Source: JAAYQA01 sp964510345
GTDB taxonomy: Bacteria; Bacillota; Clostridia; Tissierellales; Peptoniphilaceae
Length of the DNA: 64,000 nt
Assembly: GCA_964510345.1 (NCBI GenBank)
Contig: CAZEBB010000004.1
Span: 34,452 to 98,451, forward strand
Reading direction: 5' to 3'
Of the stretch, positions 1-8,027 are shown piece by piece. The notes beneath the pieces were generated by a model, which was given only the letters and a program-made list of their open reading frames with translations, was not told the origin of the DNA and ran no database searches. Numbering within the stretch: the stretch's first letter is position 1; every line of letters begins with the position of its first letter. The position numbers and the translations under genes were made by a program.

Positions 1-1037
1 GCAGATATCTCTTCTTCCGTCGGCTCCGGCAAATCGATCGCGAGCATATTCATCGTCTTGTGCAGATTGTCTGTTACATCGGTTTGGATCTCCCAATGCT
101 CAGGGCCTGCGAATTGATCCACAATCATCTGATTGGTCACCGTCTTGTATCGATTCTCCTGCATCACAGGGCCGCCGGTGCAGCTGCCTTCGCAGATGGA
201 CATTTCGATGAAGCAATTTGTTAACGCACCGTTCTCGATATCGGTCAAAGCCTTGATGCATTTTGAAGCCCCGTCGATCGCCATATAGCTGAAGCCGTCT
301 TCTTGTTTCATCGAGCGCAAAATCCCCCCGGGGATGGGGTAGAGTCTCGCCCTGCCCTTTTGCTTCGGATCTTCCTTTTCGACAAACGTCACCGCTTTTT
401 CGTCCATCCATGACTGTAATTCATCAAAGGTTAAAGCGGCATCGACGATTCCCTTGTACTGCTCCGCTTCATCTTTTTTTGCAATACACGGACCGATAAA
501 TACGACTTTGGCTTCGGGATGCTTCTCCCGAATGAGCTCAGCGCTCACCTGCATCGGCGACAAAATTTTCGCCATAAACTTCATGAGGTGCGGGAATTTT
601 TTCTGGATCAGCAAGTTCGCAGAATGGCAACAGGTGCTGATCACGACATCCTGCTTTTTGGATGCCAAAATGTCTTCGTAGGCATGGGTCACGACCGTGG
701 CACCTTCCGCCGTCTCTGCGGCGCCGGCGAAGCCCAGTGCAACCAGGGCATCTTCCATCATCCGCATATTGACGCCGGGAAATCGCGCAATATAACTTGG
801 GGCGACGCTCGCATACACGTGCCCGTCTTGCACCAGTTCTTTGACCATCGGCACATCGTCGCGAATTCTCTTGGCGTGTTGCGGACATTTAATATAGCAA
901 GTCCCGCAGAGGATGCATTCTTCGGGAATAATGTTGGCTTTTTGGTCACTGAAGGTGATGGATTTGACCGGGCAATGACGTATGCATTTGTAACAGTTTC
1001 TGCAGTCCGACACCTGCAGTTCCAAATAATTTTCCAT
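1..1037 (-). CDS. sensory-type [FeFe] hydrogenase (HydS/HfsB-like), 3' end outside window
   Basis: The reading frame is open from an ATG at 1037 to the window edge (345 codons seen). An AGAGG site lies 6 nt upstream of that ATG. The N-terminus carries two 4Fe-4S motifs (CRNCYKCIRHCP and CILCGTCYIKCP), followed by a hydrogenase large-subunit domain. The H-cluster motifs are divergent but keep the cysteines: CCHSAN in place of TSCCPAW, GPCIAKKDE, and CEGSCTGGP in place of ACPGGCxGGG. There is no N-terminal 2Fe-2S or His-ligated cluster domain as in the neighbouring HydA. This pattern fits the group that usually ends in a PAS domain and is thought to sense H2 or redox state. The PAS domain itself would lie beyond the window, so that part is inference. 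The gene follows hydA by 161 nt in the same direction. Confidence 0.85.
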   Translation of the reverse strand, partial: MENYLELQVSDCRNCYKCIRHCPVKSITFSDQKANIIPEECILCGTCYIKCPQHAKRIRDDVPMVKELVQDGHVYASVAPSYIARFPGVNMRMMEDALVALGFAGAAETAEGATVVTHAYEDILASKKQDVVISTCCHSANLLIQKKFPHLMKFMAKILSPMQVSAELIREKHPEAKVVFIGPCIAKKDEAEQYKGIVDAALTFDELQSWMDEKAVTFVEKEDPKQKGRARLYPIPGGILRSMKQEDGFSYMAIDGASKCIKALTDIENGALTNCFIEMSICEGSCTGGPVMQENRYKTVTNQMIVDQFAGPEHWEIQTDVTDNLHKTMNMLAIDLPEPTEEEIS

Positions 1038-1076
1038 GATTAACCTCTTTATGTAATGACAAATAGATATGACATA

Positions 1077-1114
1077 TCGTCGAGCCCGGACACCTCTTCT
1101 CGGCACGCTCACGG
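1077..1114 (-). repeat. 38-nt intergenic repeat, copy A
   Basis: Read on the minus strand this 38-nt block matches 62182-62219 (plus) at 35 of 38 positions with no gap. The first 21 nt, beginning CCGTGAGCGTGCC, are identical. In this copy it lies in the leader of the sensory hydrogenase gene, in sense orientation, 40 nt before its ATG. Confidence 0.75.
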
Positions 1115-1171
1115 CCGCTCGGCCAAGATATGGCCTCAAAGAGGTATCCGGACTCTCCTCGATTCAAGTCC
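1115..1171 (-). other. run of hairpins in hydA-hydS intergenic region
   Basis: Between hydA and the sensory hydrogenase gene there are three short inverted repeats: GGACT/AGTCC (1150-1154 with 1167-1171), CCTC/GAGG around 1134-1144, and GGCC/GGCC (1121-1124 with 1132-1135). They directly precede repeat copy A in the direction of transcription. No T-run follows, so this does not look like a simple terminator. It may be a structured leader or processing region; function is not known. Confidence 0.45.
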
Positions 1172-1198
1172 TATAAAACTTCTACTCTCTAGTGTATA

Positions 1199-2932
1199 CT
1201 AGATCTTTTCTTTCGGTGAATACGAAGTATGCAGCAACATATGGGCTAATTCTCCGTACGGCTCGCCTAAGAAATCGCCGTATATTTGCTTAATCATCGG
1301 ATTCTCATGTGATTTTCTTAGGACTTTGTTCATGTCTTCCTGATAGATCGCCTTTTGACGCTTCTTCAGGATTTCCATATCGCCATGGTGATACGGCTGT
1401 CCGCCGCCGCCGATGCAGCCGCCCGGGCACGCCATGATCTCGATCGCTTGCAGATCGTAGGTGCCGTCTCTGACGCCGTCTAAAAGGATTCTCGCGTTTC
1501 CTAAACCATGAGCGATTCCGATATTCAGCGTCAGGCCTTTGATGTCGACGCTCGCGATGCGGATGCCTTCCAAGCCGCGAAGCTGTTTGAAATCTACATC
1601 TTTGAGTTCTTCACCGGTAATCCATTCGTAAGCGGTACGTACCGCCGCTTCGATGACGCCTCCGGTCGTTCCGAAGATCACGGCTGCACCAGTAGATTCA
1701 CCCATCAGCTGGTCAAACTCGGAGTCGGGCAGATTGGCAAATTCGATGCCGGTATACTGCATCATGTGGCCAAATTCTCTCGTCGACATGACGAGGTCGA
1801 CATCTTGCAGTTCGTCATGTGAGAGCTCGCTTCTCGCCGCTTCTTCTTTTTTCGCGATACAGGGCATGACCGATACGACGACGATGTCTTCCGGATTGAT
1901 GCCTTTTTGCTTCGCATAGTAGGTCTTTGCCATGGCTCCCAACATGATCTGCGGAGATTTGCAGGTGGAGGGGATGTCCAGCATGTCTGGGTAATTGGTT
2001 TCAATAAATCGCACCCACGCCGGGCAGCAGCTCGTCAGGATGGGCAATGTGCCGTTGTGTTCAATTCTGTGTTTGAGTTCCGAAGCCTCTTCCATGATTG
2101 TGAGGTCGGCGGCGAAGTCGGTGTCAAATACGGCGTCAAAACCGAGGCGTTTGAGCGCCGTGGCAATCTTGCCGGTGGTAATCGTTCCCGGTTCCATACC
2201 GAACATTTCGCCGATCGCCACGCGAACGGCAGGAGCGACTTGGGCTACCACATGTTTATTCGGATTTTGCAGCGCGCGCCAAATCTGCGTGGTGGCGTCT
2301 ACTTCCGTTAACGCGCCTGTCGGACACACGGCGACGCACTGTCCGCAGAAGGTACACGACGTTTCGCTCATATCCAGATGGAACGCCGGCGAGACAACCG
2401 CCTGAAAACCTCGGTTTAACGCGGAGAGAACGCCCACTGTCTGCACGTCATTACACATGGTTTCGCAGCGTCGGCACATAATACACTTGTTCGGATTCTT
2501 CTCAAGTGCACGAGACGAATGATCGATCGGGAAGTCAATTTTTTCGCCCGTAAACGGAATCTCTTTGACTTGCATTTCATACGCTAACTTTTGCAGGTCG
2601 CAGTTCAGGTTTTTTGCACAAATCAAACAATCTTGCGGGTGATTGCTGAGTAAGAGCTCCAAATTCATACGCCTTGCATTGACGCATCGCGGAGAATTGG
2701 TGGTAATCACCATACCGTCGACGACCGGCTCACTGCAAGCCGTTACAAGGTTCGGTCGTCCTTCCACTTCGACCAGGCAGATCCGACATGAAGAAACTTC
2801 GTTGTTGACGTGCAAGTCTTCTAAATTCATATAGCACAAATGCGGAATATCGATCCCGATATTGTGCGCCGCTTTCAGTATCGTAGTCCCCGGTTGTACT
2901 TCTGTTTCAATATTATTGATTCGAATCTTCAT
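1199..2932 (-). CDS. hydA: [FeFe] hydrogenase catalytic subunit HydA
   Basis: This 577-residue protein makes or oxidises H2 at the H-cluster in the cytoplasm. In order it carries a 2Fe-2S ferredoxin-like domain (Cys33, 49, 52, 66), a His98/Cys102/Cys105/Cys111 4Fe-4S site, and two 4Fe-4S motifs (Cys150-160 and Cys193-203). The H-cluster domain has TSCCPAW (relay Cys302, ligand Cys303), MPCIAKKEE (Cys358) and ACPGGCIGGGG (Cys502 and 506). A small-subunit-like domain closes the protein. All expected ligands are present. It lies 9 nt downstream of hydB and is the last catalytic subunit of a hydC-D-B-A operon, the arrangement of NAD-linked and electron-bifurcating hydrogenases. The sequence alone does not decide whether this complex bifurcates. 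Confidence 0.96.
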   Translation of the reverse strand: MKIRINNIETEVQPGTTILKAAHNIGIDIPHLCYMNLEDLHVNNEVSSCRICLVEVEGRPNLVTACSEPVVDGMVITTNSPRCVNARRMNLELLLSNHPQDCLICAKNLNCDLQKLAYEMQVKEIPFTGEKIDFPIDHSSRALEKNPNKCIMCRRCETMCNDVQTVGVLSALNRGFQAVVSPAFHLDMSETSCTFCGQCVAVCPTGALTEVDATTQIWRALQNPNKHVVAQVAPAVRVAIGEMFGMEPGTITTGKIATALKRLGFDAVFDTDFAADLTIMEEASELKHRIEHNGTLPILTSCCPAWVRFIETNYPDMLDIPSTCKSPQIMLGAMAKTYYAKQKGINPEDIVVVSVMPCIAKKEEAARSELSHDELQDVDLVMSTREFGHMMQYTGIEFANLPDSEFDQLMGESTGAAVIFGTTGGVIEAAVRTAYEWITGEELKDVDFKQLRGLEGIRIASVDIKGLTLNIGIAHGLGNARILLDGVRDGTYDLQAIEIMACPGGCIGGGGQPYHHGDMEILKKRQKAIYQEDMNKVLRKSHENPMIKQIYGDFLGEPYGELAHMLLHTSYSPKEKI

Positions 2933-2941
2933 ACGTCACTC

Positions 2942-4705
2942 CTATGGTTTTTCAACCGCGTGAACCGGGCATGCGTTGAAGCATTGCCCGCAAGCTATGC
3001 ATCTGTCTTCATCGATCACGTGCGGTTTACGCAATTCGCCGGTGATACACGAGACCGGACAATTTCTTGCGCACTTCGTACACCCGATACAGCGTGCCTC
3101 ATTGATTCGGTAACTCTTCTTGACCAATCGCCTTGCGTAGCGGTCAAATTCTTCCGGGAAATACTTCATGGTCGAGAGTACCGGGTTCGGCGCGGTCTGT
3201 CCGAGCCCACATAATGCTGTCTGTTTGATATTGACGCAAAGTTGTTGCAGTTTGTCCAGTGTTTCCTGCGAACCTCTCAGTTCCACCAAGTCCGTCAGCA
3301 TCTCGTGTACGCGCTTCGTACCGATACGGCATGGGGTGCACTTTCCGCACGACTCGTCTTGCGTAAACTCGAGATAGAATTTTGCGATCTCCACCATGTC
3401 GTTATCTTCGTCCATGACGATCATTCCACCGGAGCCCATCATCGAGCCGCTGGCCTTTAAGCTCTCGTAGTCAATCGGCGTCGACAGATCAAGTTCCGTG
3501 ATCACTCCACCGGACGGTCCGCCGATTTGTACAGCCTTAAACTTCTTACCATTGGGGATGCCGCCTCCGATATCATAGATCATTTCGCGGAGTGTCGTGC
3601 CCATAGGCACTTCGACGAGACCGACATTGTTGATCTTACCCGCTAAGGCAAAGACTTTGGTTCCTTTTGACTTTTCGGTTCCCATGCTCGCATACCATTC
3701 CGGTCCGTTCAAGATGATCTGCGTAATATTGGCATAGGTTTCGACATTATTGACATTGGTCGGTTTCTCTTTATAGCCCTTCACGGCGGGATACGGCGGT
3801 TTACGCGTCGGTTCACCTCGTTGTCCCTCGACAGAGTGGATCAGTGCGGTCTCTTCCCCACAGACAAATGCCCCTGCTCCCAGTTTAATTTGTACGTCGA
3901 ACGAGAAATCGGTCCCAAATATGTTCTTTCCTAAAAATCCGTATTCACGCGCCTGGTCGATCGCAACTTGTAGGCGATGAATCGCGAGCGGGTACTCCGC
4001 ACGGATGTAGATGATCCCTGTGTCCGCACCGACGGCATATCCGCCGATGGCCATCGCCTCGATGACGCTGTGCGGGTCGCCCTCTAAGATCGAACGGTCC
4101 ATGAAAGCACCCGGGTCGCCTTCGTCGGCATTACAGATCATGTATTTTTTATCGTTTTCGCTCTTTTTCGTAAGCTCCCATTTCAAACCGGTGGGGAAGC
4201 CTCCGCCTCCTCTGCCGCGGAGCCCGCTCTTTTTGATGCAGTCGATGACATCGTCTCTCGACCATTCCGTCAACACGGTGGCGAGCGCTTTGTAGCCGTC
4301 ATAGGCGATGTACTCATCTACATTTTCCGGGTCAATCAGTCCGCATCGAAAGAGGGCGACGCGATATTGTTTTTCATAGAACGCCATATCATGGTGATTA
4401 TGGATTCTCTTGCCGTTTCTCGGGTCGATATAGAGTAAGCGTTCGACGATTCTCCCCTTGAGCACATGGCTTTCGATGATCTCTTCTACGTCTTCCGGTT
4501 TCACTTTTACATAAAAAACATTGTCCGGCTGCACTTTGACGATCGGGCCTTCCCCGCAAAATCCGAAACAGCCTACCAATGTTACCGTTACGTCTTCAAT
4601 TTTTCTTTCTTCCAATTGCTTACGAAGTGTCGATTGGATCTCTAAGCTACTCGCTGAAGTACAACCTGTCCCTCCGCAAATTAACAATTGCATCCGTTGA
4701 TTCAT
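2942..4705 (-). CDS. hydB: NADH-binding flavoprotein subunit HydB (NuoF-like)
   Basis: This 587-residue subunit passes electrons between NAD(H), FMN and iron-sulfur clusters. It has an N-terminal thioredoxin-fold 2Fe-2S domain (Cys10, 15, 46, 50), then the NuoF core with the FMN/NADH glycine-rich stretch GLRGRGGGGFPTG at about 162-173. A CGKCTPCRIG 4Fe-4S motif follows, and two C-terminal 4Fe-4S motifs (CIGCTKCARNCP and CIACGQCFNACP). The extra ferredoxin tail is typical of hydrogenase HydB rather than complex I NuoF. The ATG at 4705 has an AGGAGG site. It is 10 nt after the hydD-like gene and 9 nt before hydA, so co-transcription is very likely. Confidence 0.95.
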   Translation of the reverse strand: MNQRMQLLICGGTGCTSASSLEIQSTLRKQLEERKIEDVTVTLVGCFGFCGEGPIVKVQPDNVFYVKVKPEDVEEIIESHVLKGRIVERLLYIDPRNGKRIHNHHDMAFYEKQYRVALFRCGLIDPENVDEYIAYDGYKALATVLTEWSRDDVIDCIKKSGLRGRGGGGFPTGLKWELTKKSENDKKYMICNADEGDPGAFMDRSILEGDPHSVIEAMAIGGYAVGADTGIIYIRAEYPLAIHRLQVAIDQAREYGFLGKNIFGTDFSFDVQIKLGAGAFVCGEETALIHSVEGQRGEPTRKPPYPAVKGYKEKPTNVNNVETYANITQIILNGPEWYASMGTEKSKGTKVFALAGKINNVGLVEVPMGTTLREMIYDIGGGIPNGKKFKAVQIGGPSGGVITELDLSTPIDYESLKASGSMMGSGGMIVMDEDNDMVEIAKFYLEFTQDESCGKCTPCRIGTKRVHEMLTDLVELRGSQETLDKLQQLCVNIKQTALCGLGQTAPNPVLSTMKYFPEEFDRYARRLVKKSYRINEARCIGCTKCARNCPVSCITGELRKPHVIDEDRCIACGQCFNACPVHAVEKP

Positions 4706-4715
4706 GGTCTTCCTC

Positions 4716-5078
4716 CTACCGATCCAAATACGCTTCTACGACATTGCCGCCAATGATGTGTTTTTCGACGATTTCGGCAGCTTTATCGGCATCCAACTCC
4801 ACATAAAGACTTCCTCGTCCATTGGGCTCGATTACTTTTGCAGCGCCCGGCTTTGTCGTCTCTAATCGATCGACGCCGATCACACGAATATGTTCCAATT
4901 GATGGTCGACGACGGGATCTAAAAATGCATGCAAGAGAGGGATCCCGTTTTCGTCGTCACCCAGCAGGACAAAAATATCCGTCGTGCCGTCAACGGCCGC
5001 CCCAAGTCGACGCAATCGAATGGATGGGATCAGGTCTTCTCGTAAGCGTGTCAGATCTTCTTTCGTTTTTATCTTCAT
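4716..5078 (-). CDS. HydD-like thioredoxin-fold protein without cysteines
   Basis: A 120-residue protein between hydC and hydB; its ATG overlaps the hydC stop (ATGA). The overall pattern, with a helical start, a middle beta region and a C-terminal VEKHIIGGNVVEAYL stretch, resembles the thioredoxin-fold 2Fe-2S domains of NuoE and of the HydB N-terminus (compare VEEIIESHVLKGRIVERL there). It contains no cysteine at all, so it cannot hold a 2Fe-2S cluster. Position and size match the small HydD subunit of A. woodii-type operons, whose role is not established. A structural or assembly role in the complex is inference. Confidence 0.7.
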   Translation of the reverse strand: MKIKTKEDLTRLREDLIPSIRLRRLGAAVDGTTDIFVLLGDDENGIPLLHAFLDPVVDHQLEHIRVIGVDRLETTKPGAAKVIEPNGRGSLYVELDADKAAEIVEKHIIGGNVVEAYLDR

Positions 5079-5584
5079 GCGAGCACCTTCTCTTCTCTGT
5101 ACTGTTTCAGTAAACCGGCAATATCTTCCGGTTTCACATGCCCATGGATCGCGTCATTGACGGTCAGTACCGGAGCTAAACCGCACGCTCCCAGACAGCG
5201 CACTTCCCGTAGACTGAACAAGCCGTCCGCGCTCATTCCGTCCTCATCCACCTTCAACTGATCTTTCAATTCCTTCAATACTGCCGCTGAGCCTTTGACA
5301 AAACATGCCGTGCCCATGCAGATATTGATACGGTACTTCCCGCTCGGTTTTTCCGAGAAGAACGAATAGAATGTGACGATCCCGTTGATTTTGGCAGCCG
5401 GTAATCCGGAATTGCGTGCAACATGAAGCTGCACTTCCTTCGGCAGGTAGCCGAAGATCGATTGTGCCTCATGTAAGATCCGGATGATGTCCTCTTTCGG
5501 GTCCGTGCAACCGTCGATAAATGCATCTAATTTCTCGTACAATGCTGCATCGAAGTCGCTTATTGCTTTGTGGTCTTTGTCCAT
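5075..5584 (-). CDS. hydC: NuoE-like 2Fe-2S subunit HydC
   Basis: This NADH-dehydrogenase 24-kDa-like subunit holds one 2Fe-2S cluster: Cys89 and Cys94 (CMGTACF) with Cys130 and Cys134 (CLGACG). A helical N-terminal domain precedes the thioredoxin fold. The frame is open to 5623, but the ATG at 5584 has an ideal AGGAGG site, which gives 169 residues, the usual size of the family. It is the first gene of the hydrogenase operon. The stop overlaps the next start. A candidate operator lies at 5653-5675. Confidence 0.93.
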   Translation of the reverse strand: MDKDHKAISDFDAALYEKLDAFIDGCTDPKEDIIRILHEAQSIFGYLPKEVQLHVARNSGLPAAKINGIVTFYSFFSEKPSGKYRINICMGTACFVKGSAAVLKELKDQLKVDEDGMSADGLFSLREVRCLGACGLAPVLTVNDAIHGHVKPEDIAGLLKQYREEKVLA

Positions 5585-5652
5585 ACAAGCCTCCTCTTCC
5601 GTTTCGTGCAAAACCTCGTACACTCTATGAATTCAAAATGATATCGTTTTAC

Positions 5653-5675
5653 TGTGCATTAACTCTTAATGACAA
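5653..5675. promoter_or_regulatory. palindrome upstream of hydC
   Basis: Two 10-nt arms, TGTGCATTAA and TTAATGACAA, are separated by 3 nt and match as an inverted repeat at 8 of 10 positions. On the minus strand a TTGTCA hexamer lies at the outer end and could be the -35 element of the hydC promoter. The site resembles, but does not match, the clostridial Rex operator. The regulator is not identified. Confidence 0.45.
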
Positions 5676-5885
5676 TTCACGCCGAATAATCATTGATATT
5701 CTTACGGATATGCAATCATATCAGTCTGAATTGCCTTACCGATCCGTCAATTTGAATTCTTTCATCTAGTTAATCTTATCACCTTTGGGATATAAATCAA
5801 TAATAGACTCAATTTAGACAAACTTATACATAGAGGACTTAGTGATTGGGCACACCCGTCCAAAGTATGTATCGGTAGCACCACG
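5676..5885. other. AT-rich intergenic stretch, no gene seen
   Basis: Between the hydC operator and the yerC terminator I see no convincing ORF with a ribosome binding site and no clear RNA structure. Confidence 0.5.
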
Positions 5886-5917
5886 CAAAAATCCCACCGG
5901 ACGAGTATCCGATGGGG
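5886..5917 (-). terminator. terminator after yerC
   Basis: On the minus strand an imperfect 9-bp stem (arms at 5893-5901 and 5908-5916) is followed by a run of T. It ends the fhs-yerC transcript. Confidence 0.75.
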
Positions 5918-5928
5918 CTTTCTTTCGA

Positions 5929-6258
5929 TTATTTTGTTACTCGAGTTTTTTTCTCACTTCGGTTCTTCGCAATCAAGTGATCGAGAACCAGATCGTAGCC
6001 GTCCGCTCCGTAGTGTAGCGAACGATTGACTCTCGAAATCGTCGCGGTTGATGCGCCGGTTTCTTTTTCAATCTCATTGTAGGTCTTTCGGATCATCAAC
6101 AATTTTGCCACTTCTAAACGTTGTGCAATCGAGTTGAGTTCCCGAACCGTACAAGCATCTTCAAAAAACTTGTAACAATCATCCTTCGTTTTCAACAACA
6201 GAATGGCTTCAAACAACTCATCCAATTGTTTACTTTTGTACTTAGGATTAGTAGACAT
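5929..6258 (-). CDS. YerC/YecD family TrpR-like regulator
   Basis: A 109-residue protein of the Trp repressor superfamily. It is all-helical by eye, with a helix-turn-helix stretch around LLMIRKTYNEIEKETGASTATISRVNRSL at its centre and a charged tail. Members of this Bacillota family are small conserved DNA-binding proteins of mostly unknown target. The start has a GGAG site, and the gene begins 13 nt after fhs ends, so it probably shares the fhs transcript. The terminator at 5886-5917 closes the unit. Confidence 0.85.
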   Translation of the reverse strand: MSTNPKYKSKQLDELFEAILLLKTKDDCYKFFEDACTVRELNSIAQRLEVAKLLMIRKTYNEIEKETGASTATISRVNRSLHYGADGYDLVLDHLIAKNRSEKKTRVTK

Positions 6259-6271
6259 TCTCCACTCTCCT

Positions 6272-7942
6272 TTAGAATAGACCTACGATTTCGCCGTTTT
6301 CTTTGATGTCGATTTTGTTGGCCGCAGGTACTTTCGGTAATCCCGGCATCGTCATGATCTCACCTGTCAATACGACGATAAATCCGGCTCCGTTTGACAA
6401 GTTGACATCGGCGATACTGATATTGAACCCTCTCGGCGCACCCAGGAGTTTCGGATCATCCGAGAACGAGTATTGTGTTTTCGCCATGCAGATGGGAAGA
6501 TTTCCGCTTCCAAGTGCTTCGATATCCTTAATCTTCTTTTCAGCGGCTTTTGAATACTCGACGCCATCAGCACGGTAAATTTCTTTTGCTACTTTTTCGA
6601 TCTTCTCTTTAATAGAAAGCTCTGTGTCATACAGCGGTTGGAACTTGTTTTCGCTTCCTTCTGCCAATTCGACGACGGTCTTTGCCAATTCGATGGCACC
6701 GTCTCCGCCTTTGCCCCATACCGGAGAGAGAACTGCTTTCGATCCGGATTGTTCGACTAACTCAAGAAGGGTGTTGAGTTCAGCTTCGGTGTCGGTCGGG
6801 AACGGGTTGATGGCGACAACTGCCGGCAAGCCGAATTTTGCGACGTTTTCCAAGTGTTGACGCAGGTTGGCAAAGCCTTCCTTCAATGCATCGACATTCT
6901 CGTTACCTAAATCAGCTTTGGCAACGCCACCGTTGTGCTTCAACGCGCGTACGGTTGCTACGATGACGACGACACTCGGGTTCAAGTCTGCCACGCGAGC
7001 TTTGATGTCAAAGAATTTCTCTGCGCCAAGGTCTGCGCCGAATCCGGCTTCAGTGACAACGTAGTCGCCGAGTTTCAATGCCGTTTTGGTTGCGAGTACA
7101 GAGTTACATCCGTGAGCGATATTTGCGAATGGTCCGCCGTGGATGAATGCAGGCGTATTTTCGAGGGTTTGTACCAAGTTCGGGCGAATCGCATCTTTCA
7201 TGACGAGCGCTACGGCACCTTGTCCTTCAAGGTCGCGTACATAGACCGGTTTGTTGTCGTACGTGTAAGCGACGAGGATTCTCGCAACGCGTTCTTTCAA
7301 GTCTTCCAGATCGGCTGCCAGGCACAAGATCGCCATAATTTCAGATGCTACCGTGATGTTAAATCCGTCTTCTCTCGGAACGCCATTGGGTTTTCCGCCA
7401 AGGCCGACAACGATTTTACGCAGAGCGCGGTCGTTCATGTCGAGAACGCGTTTCCAGAGAACTCTTCTCGGGTCGATTCCCAAAGGATTGCCTTGTTGTA
7501 AGTGGTTGTCCAAAAGTGCTGAGATCAGGTTGTTTGCAGTGGTGATCGCATGGAAGTCGCCGGTAAAGTGAAGGTTAATGTCTTCCATGGGGACAACTTG
7601 TGCGTGTCCGCCGCCTGCTGCGCCGCCTTTAACGCCAAAGCTCGGTCCCAATGAGGGCTCGCGCAGTGCGGTAATGGTTTTCTTGCCAATTTTATTGAGT
7701 CCCATCGATAAACCGATGTTCATGGTCGTCTTACCTTCACCTGCAGGTGTCGGGTTGATGGCCGTAACGAGAATGAGTTTCCCGTCCGGTTGGTCTTTCT
7801 TTGAAGCGAGAACGTCAAGACTCACTTTTGCTTTGTACTCACCGTACTGTTCGAGATCCTTCTTGTCCAGCCCAAGATCGGCAGCCACCTCTAGGATTGG
7901 CTTTAGCGTAGCCTCTTGTGCAATTTGAACGTCTGTCTTCAT
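6272..7942 (-). CDS. fhs: formate-tetrahydrofolate ligase
   Basis: This 556-residue enzyme joins formate to tetrahydrofolate with ATP to give 10-formyl-THF. The P-loop-like stretch TPAGEGKTTMNIGL lies at about 65-80, followed by REPSLGPSFGVKGGAAGGG, the signature of the family. Length is normal. The start has an AAGGAGGG site. 10-formyl-THF feeds PurN and PurH, encoded directly upstream in the same direction, and could also serve one-carbon catabolism. A promoter of its own is visible at 7992-8020. No other Wood-Ljungdahl gene is in the window, so acetogenesis cannot be inferred. Confidence 0.96.
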   Translation of the reverse strand: MKTDVQIAQEATLKPILEVAADLGLDKKDLEQYGEYKAKVSLDVLASKKDQPDGKLILVTAINPTPAGEGKTTMNIGLSMGLNKIGKKTITALREPSLGPSFGVKGGAAGGGHAQVVPMEDINLHFTGDFHAITTANNLISALLDNHLQQGNPLGIDPRRVLWKRVLDMNDRALRKIVVGLGGKPNGVPREDGFNITVASEIMAILCLAADLEDLKERVARILVAYTYDNKPVYVRDLEGQGAVALVMKDAIRPNLVQTLENTPAFIHGGPFANIAHGCNSVLATKTALKLGDYVVTEAGFGADLGAEKFFDIKARVADLNPSVVVIVATVRALKHNGGVAKADLGNENVDALKEGFANLRQHLENVAKFGLPAVVAINPFPTDTEAELNTLLELVEQSGSKAVLSPVWGKGGDGAIELAKTVVELAEGSENKFQPLYDTELSIKEKIEKVAKEIYRADGVEYSKAAEKKIKDIEALGSGNLPICMAKTQYSFSDDPKLLGAPRGFNISIADVNLSNGAGFIVVLTGEIMTMPGLPKVPAANKIDIKENGEIVGLF

Positions 7943-7991
7943 AAAATCCCTCCTTCGGAATCGTAATCACATTCCAATGCATTATGACTTT

Positions 7992-8020
7992 ACAGTATCA
8001 CATTTACATTGAAATTTCAA
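7992..8020 (-). promoter_or_regulatory. promoter of fhs
   Basis: On the minus strand TTGAAA (8015-8020) and TACTGT (7992-7997) are 17 nt apart, about 50 nt before the fhs start codon. Confidence 0.55.
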
Positions 8021-8027
8021 CTATTTT

